DNA from: Verrucomicrobiales bacterium
GTDB lineage: Bacteria; Verrucomicrobiota; Verrucomicrobiia; Limisphaerales; UBA9464
DNA: 64,000 bases
Reading direction: 5' to 3'
NCBI GenBank assembly: GCA_027488845.1
Contig: JAIYBC010000025.1
Span: 124,001-188,000 of the forward strand
Below, piece by piece: positions 17,893 to 26,103 of this stretch; the stretch's first letter is position 1, and each line of letters begins with the position of its first letter. The notes under the pieces are model-generated. The model did not search any database. It saw nothing but the letters and a program-made list of their open reading frames with translations, and was not told the origin of the DNA. The translations under genes were made by a program, and so were the position numbers.

Positions 17893-18939
17893 ATGAGCCG
17901 GTACACAGCCCTTCCACGGGCGCTCCTCAACGTCCTCCTCGCGGCGTTCATCACGTTGCTCCTCTCCGGCTGCGGAAAGCCGGAATCGGCCGACGCCACG
18001 TCGGACTCGAAGCCATCCGGCGAGGGCGTCCGGACCATCGGCGTGGCCTTCGAGACGCTGCAGACCGAGTTCTGGGTGGCCGGGTTCGACCGGCTGAAGG
18101 CCGACTGCGCGGCCCAGGGCATCACGATGCTCGAGGGGGTGGCGGACGGTGACGCGAGCCGCCAGTTCGACCAGGTGAAGAACTTCATCAACCGCCGTGT
18201 GGACGGGATCATCATCGTGCCCAAGGACGGCAAGACGGTCATCCCGATGATCAAGGCGGCGAACGCGGCGGGGATCCCGGTCGTGCTGTACAACCGTCCC
18301 GCGGACCCGACCGAGGCGAAGCACACGGCCGTCGCACCGGACAACTTCGCGATCACGAAGGAGACGGTGGAGCACCTGGTCTCGCTCGCGCGGAAGACGG
18401 GCAGGAAGCAGAAGGCGATGATCCTCCTGGGCGACCTGAGCGACGTGAACGCCATCGGCCGTCGCGACGGCTTCGAGGCCGCGGTGCGGGAGGCGGGCGA
18501 CGCGGTGGAGGTGGTGGCGCGGATCCCGACCGACTGGAACCAGGAGAAGGCACTGGCCGGCGTGCAGGGCGCGATGCAGGCGAATCCCGACATCGGGCTC
18601 ATCTTCACGTCGAGCGACTTCATGTTCCCCAGCATCAAGTCGGTGCTCAGCAACCTCGGGAAGTGGAAGCGGCACGACGAACCCGGGCATGTCATCCTCG
18701 GCGGCTTCGACGGCGACGCCACCGCCTACCAGCTGATGGCCGAGGGCTACGTCGACGCGACCGGTGTCCAGGACGTCTACTGGGAAGCCGAGCAGGCGAT
18801 CCGCGTCCTCGTCGAGGCCAAGGCCGGCAAGGCGGTGCCGGCGCGGATCGACGACAAGGGCTTCGCGATCACGCAGGCCAACCTGAAGGAGAAGGAGTCC
18901 CGGATGTGGGGCGCGGTGGTGGCGAGGAAGGGGAAATGA
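17893..18939 (+). CDS. Sugar ABC transporter substrate-binding lipoprotein (ribose/xylose type)
   Basis: 348 residues. Lipoprotein signal with lipobox LLSG-Cys27. The mature protein is a periplasmic-binding-protein type I fold (TIGVAFETLQTEFWVAGFDRLKADC, DGIIIVPKDGKTVIPMIKAANAAGIPVVLYNR, GFDGDATAYQLMAEGYVDATGVQD). It captures a monosaccharide for the permeases and ATPase encoded next; by operon context the substrate should be D-apiose. It follows apnL by 21 bases and overlaps the downstream permease start by 4 bases. Confidence 0.93.
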   Translation: MSRYTALPRALLNVLLAAFITLLLSGCGKPESADATSDSKPSGEGVRTIGVAFETLQTEFWVAGFDRLKADCAAQGITMLEGVADGDASRQFDQVKNFINRRVDGIIIVPKDGKTVIPMIKAANAAGIPVVLYNRPADPTEAKHTAVAPDNFAITKETVEHLVSLARKTGRKQKAMILLGDLSDVNAIGRRDGFEAAVREAGDAVEVVARIPTDWNQEKALAGVQGAMQANPDIGLIFTSSDFMFPSIKSVLSNLGKWKRHDEPGHVILGGFDGDATAYQLMAEGYVDATGVQDVYWEAEQAIRVLVEAKAGKAVPARIDDKGFAITQANLKEKESRMWGAVVARKGK

Positions 18940-19940
18940 GCGCGGCTTCCGCCATCGACCGCGGAGAGTCTCGCCTCCTGAGACGTCTGCTCGGATCCGA
19001 ACACCTCGTCCTCGCGCTCTGCGGGGTCGTGTTCCTCGGCCTGCTCCCCTTCACCCCGGGCTTCGGCTCCCCGTCCAACCTGTCCAACGTCCTCGTCGCC
19101 GCCCTGCCGCTGCTGCTGCTGGCGACCGGCCAGACGCTGGTGCTCATCACGGGGGGGATCGACCTCTCGGTGACCGCCACGGTCGGCTTGGGAAGCGTCG
19201 TCGGAGCCCTGGTGATGGGAGGGGAGGCTGGGTGGCTGCGCGGGAGTCCCGCTGCGGTCCCGGCCGCCGTCGCGGCGACGCTCGCCACCGGCGCGTTGGT
19301 CGGCCTGTTCAACGGGGCCTGCATCGCACGGCTTCGGATGCCGGCCTTCATGGTCACGCTGACCTCGACGATGTTCTTCGGCGGACTCGCGGTCTGGCTG
19401 GCGAAGCGGGTGGTCGACGCGGAAAGCATCTACGGCCTGCCGCCGGCCTTCCTCGCCCTCGGCGGCGGGACCTGGACCCCGGCGTTGATTGCGGCATCGG
19501 CCACCCTCGCCGCACACCTCCTGCTGACCCGGACACTGGCGGGACGCTGGATGCAGGCCGTCGGACACAATCCCCGCACCGCGCTGGTCTCCGGGGTGCC
19601 CGTGGGAGCCGTCACCGCAGGCGCCTACGTCCTCAGCGGCGTCTTCGCCGCGACCGCCTCGATCCTCATCACGGCACGCCTCGAGACCGGGTCGCCGAAC
19701 CACGGCCGATCCCTGCTGCTCGACGTCATCGGCGCCTCCGTGATCGGTGGGACAAGCCTGTTCGGCGGCAAGGGCAAGGTCGCCTGGACGATCCAGGGCG
19801 TGCTCTTCCTCGCCCTGCTCGGCAACGGACTGAACCTGCTCAACCTCTCCGACTTCCTGATCACCATCGTCAAGGGTCTCGTCATCCTGGTCGCCGCCCT
19901 GCTGGACGTGTGGCGGACGCAGTCGACACGCGGCTCCTAG
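18936..19940 (+). CDS. Sugar ABC transporter permease (RbsC/BPD_transp_2 family), first
   Basis: 334 residues with about nine hydrophobic segments. Family signatures are GQTLVLITGGIDLSVTATVGLGSVV near residue 65 and GASVIGGTSLFGGKGKV near 270, the cytoplasmic coupling region. The long N-terminal cytosolic stretch SAASAIDRGESRLLRRLLG is ordinary. It pairs with the second permease at 21534 to form the heteromeric channel of a ribose-type importer. ATGA overlap with the binding protein upstream. Confidence 0.93.
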   Translation: MSAASAIDRGESRLLRRLLGSEHLVLALCGVVFLGLLPFTPGFGSPSNLSNVLVAALPLLLLATGQTLVLITGGIDLSVTATVGLGSVVGALVMGGEAGWLRGSPAAVPAAVAATLATGALVGLFNGACIARLRMPAFMVTLTSTMFFGGLAVWLAKRVVDAESIYGLPPAFLALGGGTWTPALIAASATLAAHLLLTRTLAGRWMQAVGHNPRTALVSGVPVGAVTAGAYVLSGVFAATASILITARLETGSPNHGRSLLLDVIGASVIGGTSLFGGKGKVAWTIQGVLFLALLGNGLNLLNLSDFLITIVKGLVILVAALLDVWRTQSTRGS

Positions 19941-19959
19941 CCCCGGATCCAAGGAGCCC

Positions 19960-21537
19960 ATGGAAGCGTCCCAGAACCCCTCTCCCGCCGTCTCCTTCCA
20001 GGACGTCTCGAAATCCTTCTTCGGCGTGAAGGTCCTCAACGGGGTCTCGTTCGAGGTCGGCCGCGGCCGAATCACCGGCCTGGTCGGCGAGAACGGCGCG
20101 GGGAAGTCCACGCTCATGAACCTGCTCGGGGGCAACCTCCGTCCGGACTCCGGCAGCCTGGAGGTCCTCGGCCGGCCCCACCTGCCGGCCAGTCCCGGGG
20201 ACGCCCGTGCGGCGGGCATCGCGTTCGTCCACCAGGAGCTGAACCTCTTCCCCAACCTGACCATCGCGGAGAACCTCTTCCTGCCCGCGTTTCCGCTGCT
20301 CGGCGACGGGGAACCGGGGACGCGGGGAGGCTCCCTCCGGCTCCCGTTCATCGACCGTTCCCGGCTGGCCGCGCTGGCGCGGGGCAGGCTCGCCGCCGTC
20401 GGGCTGGACCGGGATCCGGCGACGCCGGTCGGACAGCTGTCCGCGGGCGAGAGGCAACTCGTGGAGATCGCACGATGCGTCGACGGGTCGGCGAAGGTGG
20501 TGATCCTCGACGAACCCACCACGTCGCTCTCCGCCGCCGAGTGCGGACGCCTCTTCGCGCTCCTGCGCCGGATGCGCGACGACGGCTATGCGCTCATCTA
20601 CATCTCGCATGCGCTCGGGGACGTCCTGGGTCTCTGCGACGACCTCGTCGTGCTCCGTGACGGCGAGCTGGTCGGCCGCGGTCCCGTCGCAGGGTTCCCG
20701 CAGGACCGTCTCGTCTCGCTGATGGTGGGTCGGGAGCTGAAGCGCCTCTATCCGGAGCGGGCGGAACGGTCCGGGGACGAACCGCCGGCCGGGGGATCGC
20801 CCCCGGCGCTGGAGGTCACCGGACTGTCCCAGCCGGGCGTGACCCACGACATCACGTTCACCCTCGGTGCGGGCGAGGTGCTGGGCATCGCAGGCATGAT
20901 GGGGGCCGGCCGCTCCGAGCTGGCGCGGATCCTCTTCGGCCTCGATCCGCATTCCGAAGGCGGAATCCGGATCGCCGGCAAGCCGCTCCGGGGCGGTCCG
21001 CGCGACCGAATCCGGCAGGGCCTGGCCTTCCTCACCGAGGACCGACGTCAGGAAGGACTCTTCATGGAGGCGTCCATCGCCGACAACATGGCGTTGGTGA
21101 CCCTGGCCCGGCATGGCCGAACGCCGGTTCGCTGGTTGGACCTGGGTGGCATCGCGGAGGCCATTCGGCGGATGCGCGAAGCCGTGAGGCTCTCGCCCAA
21201 GGCCTCGGACGACCAGGCGGTCCGCACCCTGAGCGGCGGCAACCAGCAGAAGGTCGTCCTCGGCAAATGGCTGCTCGCCGAACCGGCCGTGTTGATCCTC
21301 GACGAGCCGACCCGTGGCATCGACGTCGGCGCGCGGTTCGAGATCTACCAGCTCATCCACCGCCTGGCAGACCGGGGAACGGGCGTGCTGGTCATCTCCT
21401 CGGAGATCGAGGAGCTGACCGGGATCTGCGACCGGATCCTGGTCCTGTGCGGGGGCCGCATCACCGCCGGGTTCCGGCGCGGCGAATTCGAGCGGGAACG
21501 CATCCTCGCCGCGGCCCTGCCGTCTTCCAGGTCATGA
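19960..21537 (+). CDS. Sugar ABC transporter ATP-binding protein (tandem ATPase, RbsA/MglA type)
   Basis: 525 residues with two ABC domains. The first has an intact Walker A (GENGAGKST, 43-51), signature LSAGERQLVEIAR and Walker B VVILDEPTTSL. The second has the relaxed Walker A GMMGAGRSE usual for this family, signature LSGGNQQKVVLGKWL and LILDEPTRGIDVG. It energises import through the two permeases. Start supported by AAGGAG at 19951-19956. Its stop overlaps the next ATG. Confidence 0.95.
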   Translation: MEASQNPSPAVSFQDVSKSFFGVKVLNGVSFEVGRGRITGLVGENGAGKSTLMNLLGGNLRPDSGSLEVLGRPHLPASPGDARAAGIAFVHQELNLFPNLTIAENLFLPAFPLLGDGEPGTRGGSLRLPFIDRSRLAALARGRLAAVGLDRDPATPVGQLSAGERQLVEIARCVDGSAKVVILDEPTTSLSAAECGRLFALLRRMRDDGYALIYISHALGDVLGLCDDLVVLRDGELVGRGPVAGFPQDRLVSLMVGRELKRLYPERAERSGDEPPAGGSPPALEVTGLSQPGVTHDITFTLGAGEVLGIAGMMGAGRSELARILFGLDPHSEGGIRIAGKPLRGGPRDRIRQGLAFLTEDRRQEGLFMEASIADNMALVTLARHGRTPVRWLDLGGIAEAIRRMREAVRLSPKASDDQAVRTLSGGNQQKVVLGKWLLAEPAVLILDEPTRGIDVGARFEIYQLIHRLADRGTGVLVISSEIEELTGICDRILVLCGGRITAGFRRGEFERERILAAALPSSRS

Positions 21538-22478
21538 AGCCATCCGGAGCCACCTCCATTTCCCGTCTGCTCGACCTCGCCCCGGTCGCCCTGTTCGTCC
21601 TGGTGCTGGGCGTGTTCGGCTCGATGTCGCGGACGTTCCTGACCGCGGACAACCTCACGCAGATCCTGGTGCAGTCGGCCTCCACCGTGGTGGTCGGCAC
21701 CGGGATGACCTTCGTCCTGATCGCCGGCGGCGTGGACCTCTCCGTGGGTGCGGTCATGTTCGTGGGCGCCGCGATAGCAGGGAAGATGATCCTGGCCGGC
21801 CAGCCGCTGACCCTCTGCCTGCTGGCCATGTTGGCCGTCGGCGCCGCGGGCGGTGCGGTCAACGCCTTCCTCGTGACCCGTCTCCACCTCGTCGCATTCC
21901 TGGCGACCCTGGCGACGCTCTACATCGGCCGGGGTGTGGGACGCTGGATCACGCAGACCCGGGCGATGAACCTTCCCGACTCCTTCCTCGCGCTCGGTTC
22001 CTCGAAATGGCTGGGCATCCCGATGCCGCTCTGGATCGCGGGTACGGTCGTCGTCGTCGCGCAGCTCGTGCTTTCCCACACGCCCTTCGGCCGGCGGCTC
22101 TTCGCCGTGGGAAGCCATGCCGAGGCGGCGAGGAAGGCAGGCCTCCGGCCCGGTCGCATCCTCGCCGTCGTCCATGTGCTCTGCGGGGTGTGCGCCGGGG
22201 CCGGAGGCATCCTCGCCCTCTCCCAGCTCGGATCGGTCTCCCCCAAGTTCGGCGAGCTCTACGAGTTCGACGCGATCACGGCCGCGGTCCTCGGCGGCAC
22301 GAGCCTCTTCGGCGGACGCGGAAACGTCTTCCCCGGAACCGTGCTCGGAGCGGTCCTGCTCAAGGCCGTCTTCAACGGCCTCGTGATCGTGCAGGCCGAT
22401 CCGTATCTCTATCCGCTGATCACCAGCACGATCATCTTCGGCGCCGTGCTCCTGGACGGGTTGCGGCGGAAGCGGTAG
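21534..22478 (+). CDS. Sugar ABC transporter permease (RbsC/BPD_transp_2 family), second
   Basis: 314 residues, about nine membrane segments. Signatures GTGMTFVLIAGGVDLSVGAVMFVG and ITAAVLGGTSLFGGRGNVFPGT are those of ribose-type permeases. It is the last gene of the 12-gene apiose operon; the next gene, at 22527, is convergent. The 48-base gap shows no convincing hairpin with a T-run. Confidence 0.93.
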   Translation: MKPSGATSISRLLDLAPVALFVLVLGVFGSMSRTFLTADNLTQILVQSASTVVVGTGMTFVLIAGGVDLSVGAVMFVGAAIAGKMILAGQPLTLCLLAMLAVGAAGGAVNAFLVTRLHLVAFLATLATLYIGRGVGRWITQTRAMNLPDSFLALGSSKWLGIPMPLWIAGTVVVVAQLVLSHTPFGRRLFAVGSHAEAARKAGLRPGRILAVVHVLCGVCAGAGGILALSQLGSVSPKFGELYEFDAITAAVLGGTSLFGGRGNVFPGTVLGAVLLKAVFNGLVIVQADPYLYPLITSTIIFGAVLLDGLRRKR

Positions 22479-22526
22479 GGCGGTCTTCGTCTTCGGCGGG
22501 GAACGACGGCGACTTGGAGGAGGCCG

Positions 22527-24929
22527 CTACTCGGCGCGGAGGGCGACCATGGGGTCCACGCGCGAGGCCCGTCGGGCCGGGATCCAGCAGGCGACCAGCG
22601 CGACGAGGGCCAGAAGCAGCGGCACGAGGCCGAAGGTGACCGGATCCATCGGCTCGATCCCGAAGAGCAGGCTCCGCAGGAGCCGGCTGCCGGCCAGCGC
22701 GCCGAGCCAGCCCAGGGCGATGCCGGCCGACGTCAGCGCAGCGCCGCGCCGGAGGACCAGGCCCAACAGGCCCGACCGCTGGGATCCGAGGGCGAGCCGG
22801 ATGCCCAGCTCACGCGTCCGGGCCGTGACTCCGCTGCTCATCACCCCGTAGAGGCCCAGGGCCGCCAACAGCACCGCCGTCCCCGCGAACACCCCGAGCA
22901 CGGTCACCGTGAACCGCCGTTGCGCGGTCTGTTCCTCGACGATCTGCGTCATCGGCTTCAGCAGGTGCAGGGGCTGGGCGCGGTCCAGCTTCCACACCGC
23001 CTGGCGGATCCCCTCGGCCAGGGCCGCCGGATCCCCGCGTCCGCGCACGACGAGGCTCAGCGCCGGGCTTCCCCGCAGCACGCCCTCCTGTTGCCGGAGC
23101 GGCACGAAGACCTGCTCGTCCGGCTGCGCCTCCAGCGACGGCCCCTTCGTGTCGGTCACCACCCCGACGATCTCCAGCCACGCCGGCGGTTCGCTGAAGC
23201 CGACCTCCACGCGGCGTCCCACCGGATCGCGGTCGCCGAAGAACTTCCGGGCGAACGCCCGGTTCACCACGGCCACCTTCACCGAGTCCTCGCGATCGGC
23301 TTCGGTGAACCCACGACCCTGGACCAACGGCATTCCCATGGTGTTGAAGTACGTCGGCGAGATGCCCTGGTAGCCGGTGCTGGGCGCGTCGCTGACGCGG
23401 ACGTCCGCCTTCTCCTCCAGCCGGAGGATGTAGCGCGGCCAACCCTGCAGCGGCAGGAAGGTCGTGGCTGCGGCCGCCTCCACGCCGGGCGTCGCGGCGA
23501 GCCCATGGAGCACCTCCTCCGCGAACTGTTCCCGGCGATGGTCCGCGCCGTAGCGGATCGGCGGCAGTTCCAGGCGCACGGTCATCCGGTGTTCCGGGTC
23601 GAAGCCGAGTTCCTGGCGCATCAGCCGGTCGAGGCTGCGCAGGAGGAGCCCCGTTGCGAGCAGCACCGAGAGCGCCGCGCCGACCTGCACCACGACCAGT
23701 CCGTGGCGGAGCCAGCCGACGGAGGCGGTCGCCCGGCCGCCGACCTGGCGGAGGACGTCCAAGGGGTTCACCTGCGACAACTGCCAGGCCGGGAGCAGGC
23801 CGAAGAAGAGCCCGGTCAGGACGCAGGCTCCGGCGGTGAAGGCGAGGGCCGTGCCGTTGAGCCGGATCGACTCCAGCCGCGGCAGGCTGGCCGGTGCCAT
23901 GGCGAGCAACGCGGAGAGGAGACCCTGGGCAAGGAGGAGCCCGACCAGTCCGCCGAGGCCGGTGAGCAGCAGGCCTTCCAGGAGCAGCTGGCGCATCAGC
24001 CGGGCGCGATCGGCCCCGAGGGCCGCCCTCACGGAGAGTTCGCCCTGCCGGACCATGCCGCGGGCCAGCGCCAGGCCGGCCACGTTCAGGCACGCCAGCA
24101 GCAGCACCATCGCCACCGCCGCCAACAGGGTGAACAGGGTCGGACGCAGCGGACCCGCCACGTCCTCCAGGGCGGGATGCGCGTCGACATCCCAGCCCGT
24201 GAGGACGTCCGGATGTCCGTCCCGCAGGCCGGCGAAGAGCGTCCGCAGCTCCGACCGCGCCTGTTCCGGCGACGCGCCGTCGACGAGGCGGCCGAACACC
24301 GAAAGGGACTTCAGGTCGCGGTCCTCCTTCTCGAAGGCGGAGAAGACCTTGGGCACCCAGAAGCGCGCCTTGGCCGGCGTCTGGAAACCCGGCGGCAACA
24401 CGCCGGAGACGACGCGTGTCCGGCCGTTGATGAGAATGGGTTTGCCGACCACGTCGGGCCGCCCGCCAAAGGTCTCCATCCACACGCCGTGGCCGATCAG
24501 CACGACGCCGTCCTTGCCCGCCTCGAACTGCTCCGATTGGAAGCCGCGTCCGAGGATCGGCGCGACTCCGACGACCTTCAGGAAGTCCTCGGTGACCAGG
24601 GCGCCCTGGTGGCGTTCGGGCGTGCCGTCCTCGGGCGCGAGGTTCACCGCGGCGGGGTTCCATCCGGCGAGCGCCTGGAACGACTTCGCATCCCGGCGGA
24701 TGTCGAGGAACTGGGCCGGTGCCATCGGGGTGCGGGAGTGTCCCTTGGTGGGATTGCCTTCCCAAAGGCTGAGGACACGGTGGGAATCGGGCCATGGCAG
24801 CGGCTGCAGGAGGATGCCGTCGACCACGGTGAACACGGCGGTGTTGGCTCCGATGCCGAGCGCGAGCGTGAGCACCGCCACGAGGGTGAAGCCCGGGGAC
24901 TTCAGCAGCTGCCGGAGGGTGGATTTCAT
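22527..24929 (-). CDS. ADOP-type ABC transporter permease (duplicated MacB/FtsX)
   Basis: 800 residues. Start chosen at MKSTLRQLLKSPGFTLVAVLTLALGIGANTAVFTVVDG, the hallmark N-terminus of 'acidobacterial duplicated orphan permease' proteins. Order: membrane anchor, MacB periplasmic core domain, three-helix FtsX domain (~residues 300-400), a second core domain (~430-650) and a second FtsX domain ending in WIPARRASRVDPMVALRAE. No ATPase or membrane-fusion partner is adjacent, as usual for orphan ADOPs. Such proteins belong to the MacB-like export or mechanotransmission group; substrate unknown. Confidence 0.93.
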   Translation of the reverse strand: MKSTLRQLLKSPGFTLVAVLTLALGIGANTAVFTVVDGILLQPLPWPDSHRVLSLWEGNPTKGHSRTPMAPAQFLDIRRDAKSFQALAGWNPAAVNLAPEDGTPERHQGALVTEDFLKVVGVAPILGRGFQSEQFEAGKDGVVLIGHGVWMETFGGRPDVVGKPILINGRTRVVSGVLPPGFQTPAKARFWVPKVFSAFEKEDRDLKSLSVFGRLVDGASPEQARSELRTLFAGLRDGHPDVLTGWDVDAHPALEDVAGPLRPTLFTLLAAVAMVLLLACLNVAGLALARGMVRQGELSVRAALGADRARLMRQLLLEGLLLTGLGGLVGLLLAQGLLSALLAMAPASLPRLESIRLNGTALAFTAGACVLTGLFFGLLPAWQLSQVNPLDVLRQVGGRATASVGWLRHGLVVVQVGAALSVLLATGLLLRSLDRLMRQELGFDPEHRMTVRLELPPIRYGADHRREQFAEEVLHGLAATPGVEAAAATTFLPLQGWPRYILRLEEKADVRVSDAPSTGYQGISPTYFNTMGMPLVQGRGFTEADREDSVKVAVVNRAFARKFFGDRDPVGRRVEVGFSEPPAWLEIVGVVTDTKGPSLEAQPDEQVFVPLRQQEGVLRGSPALSLVVRGRGDPAALAEGIRQAVWKLDRAQPLHLLKPMTQIVEEQTAQRRFTVTVLGVFAGTAVLLAALGLYGVMSSGVTARTRELGIRLALGSQRSGLLGLVLRRGAALTSAGIALGWLGALAGSRLLRSLLFGIEPMDPVTFGLVPLLLALVALVACWIPARRASRVDPMVALRAE

Positions 24930-25351
24930 CGGGTTCGGAATCCGTGGGGACGATCGACCGGCCCGGCGGCGTCGGAAGGCGTCGGAGGCGCCAGCAGGGT
25001 CCGCGGACCCGGTCGGAGGGACGGTTGCAGAGCCCATGCCACGGAGGCCCGGCCCGTCGATTCCGCATCCCCACGGAGGGATTCAACGGCCGAGACCGCT
25101 GGGGACTCTCCGGGACATCTCACCGCTGGGACGCCGGTGTCCCAATCCTGGGACGCCTAGGCCCGAGCGAAGTGAACCGAGGATTTCCACTGGCAGGACC
25201 GAAACCCGAATCGAGTCATCCTATCCGTTCCAGGTTCGGCGCTCCGGTGGCGTCATGGCGATTGGGCAAGAGGTCCCTTCCCGGATCCCGGATCGGGGAA
25301 TGGAAACGGGACGGCAGCCTGGCAGCCGCGGCCACGGACCACGGACCACGG
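24930..25351. other. 422-base intergenic stretch with a short dispersed repeat
   Basis: No gene that I can support. Near its right end, at about 25332-25356, is GGCCACGGACCACGGACCAC followed by GGCTACG, the CACGGAC unit repeated in tandem and matching the copy near 47622-47660. The left part should contain the ADOP gene's promoter, but no clear -35/-10 pair is visible. Confidence 0.5.
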
Positions 25352-26029
25352 CTACGCGACCCGGCGGCGGCGCCAGACGGCGAAGCCGACCAGCACACCG
25401 CCACCCAACGTGGCCCAGGCACCGGGCTCCGGGACCGCCGAGTACTCGTTCCCCACCAGCTCCAGGCTCCAGCTGTTCAAGACCATCGTGCCGCCACGGC
25501 TCAGGTCCGCCAGGTTCAGGTACCAGGTCCCGTTCCCCGTCATCCCGTTGAACACCGCCAACTGCGCGTCGCGGGCCGTGTCCGTCGGGCTCAGCCGTCC
25601 GTCCGGCTGGTGCGTTCCCGTCAGCACGCCGCTCGACAACGTCACCCCGTGGATGTCCGCCGCCGCGTCGTCCCTCAACGTGACGTTCCAACCGTCGTAG
25701 CCGTGGCCGGCCGCGTTCCCGGCCGTCACACCCACCTGGTTCAGCAGCACCGACGTCTGGCTTCCAAGGTCCCGGTTCAACGCCACGTACAGGTCCCCGG
25801 CCCAACCCACGCCGGTGGCCGTTCCGGTCAGGTGCAATCCCACCCGCACCGACGTCAGCGTCTCGATCTGCGAGCCGCTGATGGTCTGGCTGTAGATCGC
25901 CGTGAGGCCCGTGTCGGGGATGTTCCCGGTCGGACTGCCGACGGTGTAGCTGTAGTTCTCGGTCACGATGGCCGCGGTCGCGGTCAGCGCGGTGGCCATC
26001 AGGCAGGCGGTTTGGACAAACGTCTTCAT
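25352..26029 (-). CDS. PEP-CTERM surface protein with P-domain-like fold
   Basis: 225 residues from the ATG at 26029. Signal peptide MKTFVQTACLMATALTATAA. The middle reads like a proprotein-convertase P-domain beta-sandwich (IETLTSVRVGLHLTGTATGVGWAGDLYVALN ... NGTWYLNLADLSRGGTMVLNSWSLEL). The C-terminus is a full PEP-CTERM sorting signal: VPEPGAW, hydrophobic stretch, then RRRRVA, so it should be handled by an exosortase. A longer in-frame start at 26107 overlaps the upstream gene's stop (ATGA) and would add 26 residues before the signal peptide; coupling favours it, signal-peptide shape favours the shorter form. Confidence 0.82.
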   Translation of the reverse strand: MKTFVQTACLMATALTATAAIVTENYSYTVGSPTGNIPDTGLTAIYSQTISGSQIETLTSVRVGLHLTGTATGVGWAGDLYVALNRDLGSQTSVLLNQVGVTAGNAAGHGYDGWNVTLRDDAAADIHGVTLSSGVLTGTHQPDGRLSPTDTARDAQLAVFNGMTGNGTWYLNLADLSRGGTMVLNSWSLELVGNEYSAVPEPGAWATLGGGVLVGFAVWRRRRVA

Positions 26030-26103
26030 GGGCATCTTCAGGAGGCGGAAAGTGTCGTGCTTCGGGATCGAACGGAGGGCGGCGGCGGAATCGGTGGGTC
26101 GTT

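Noticed and set aside
22479-22526. Bidirectional terminator between the convergent genes
   Set aside because: No stable hairpin with T-runs is visible in the 48-base gap.
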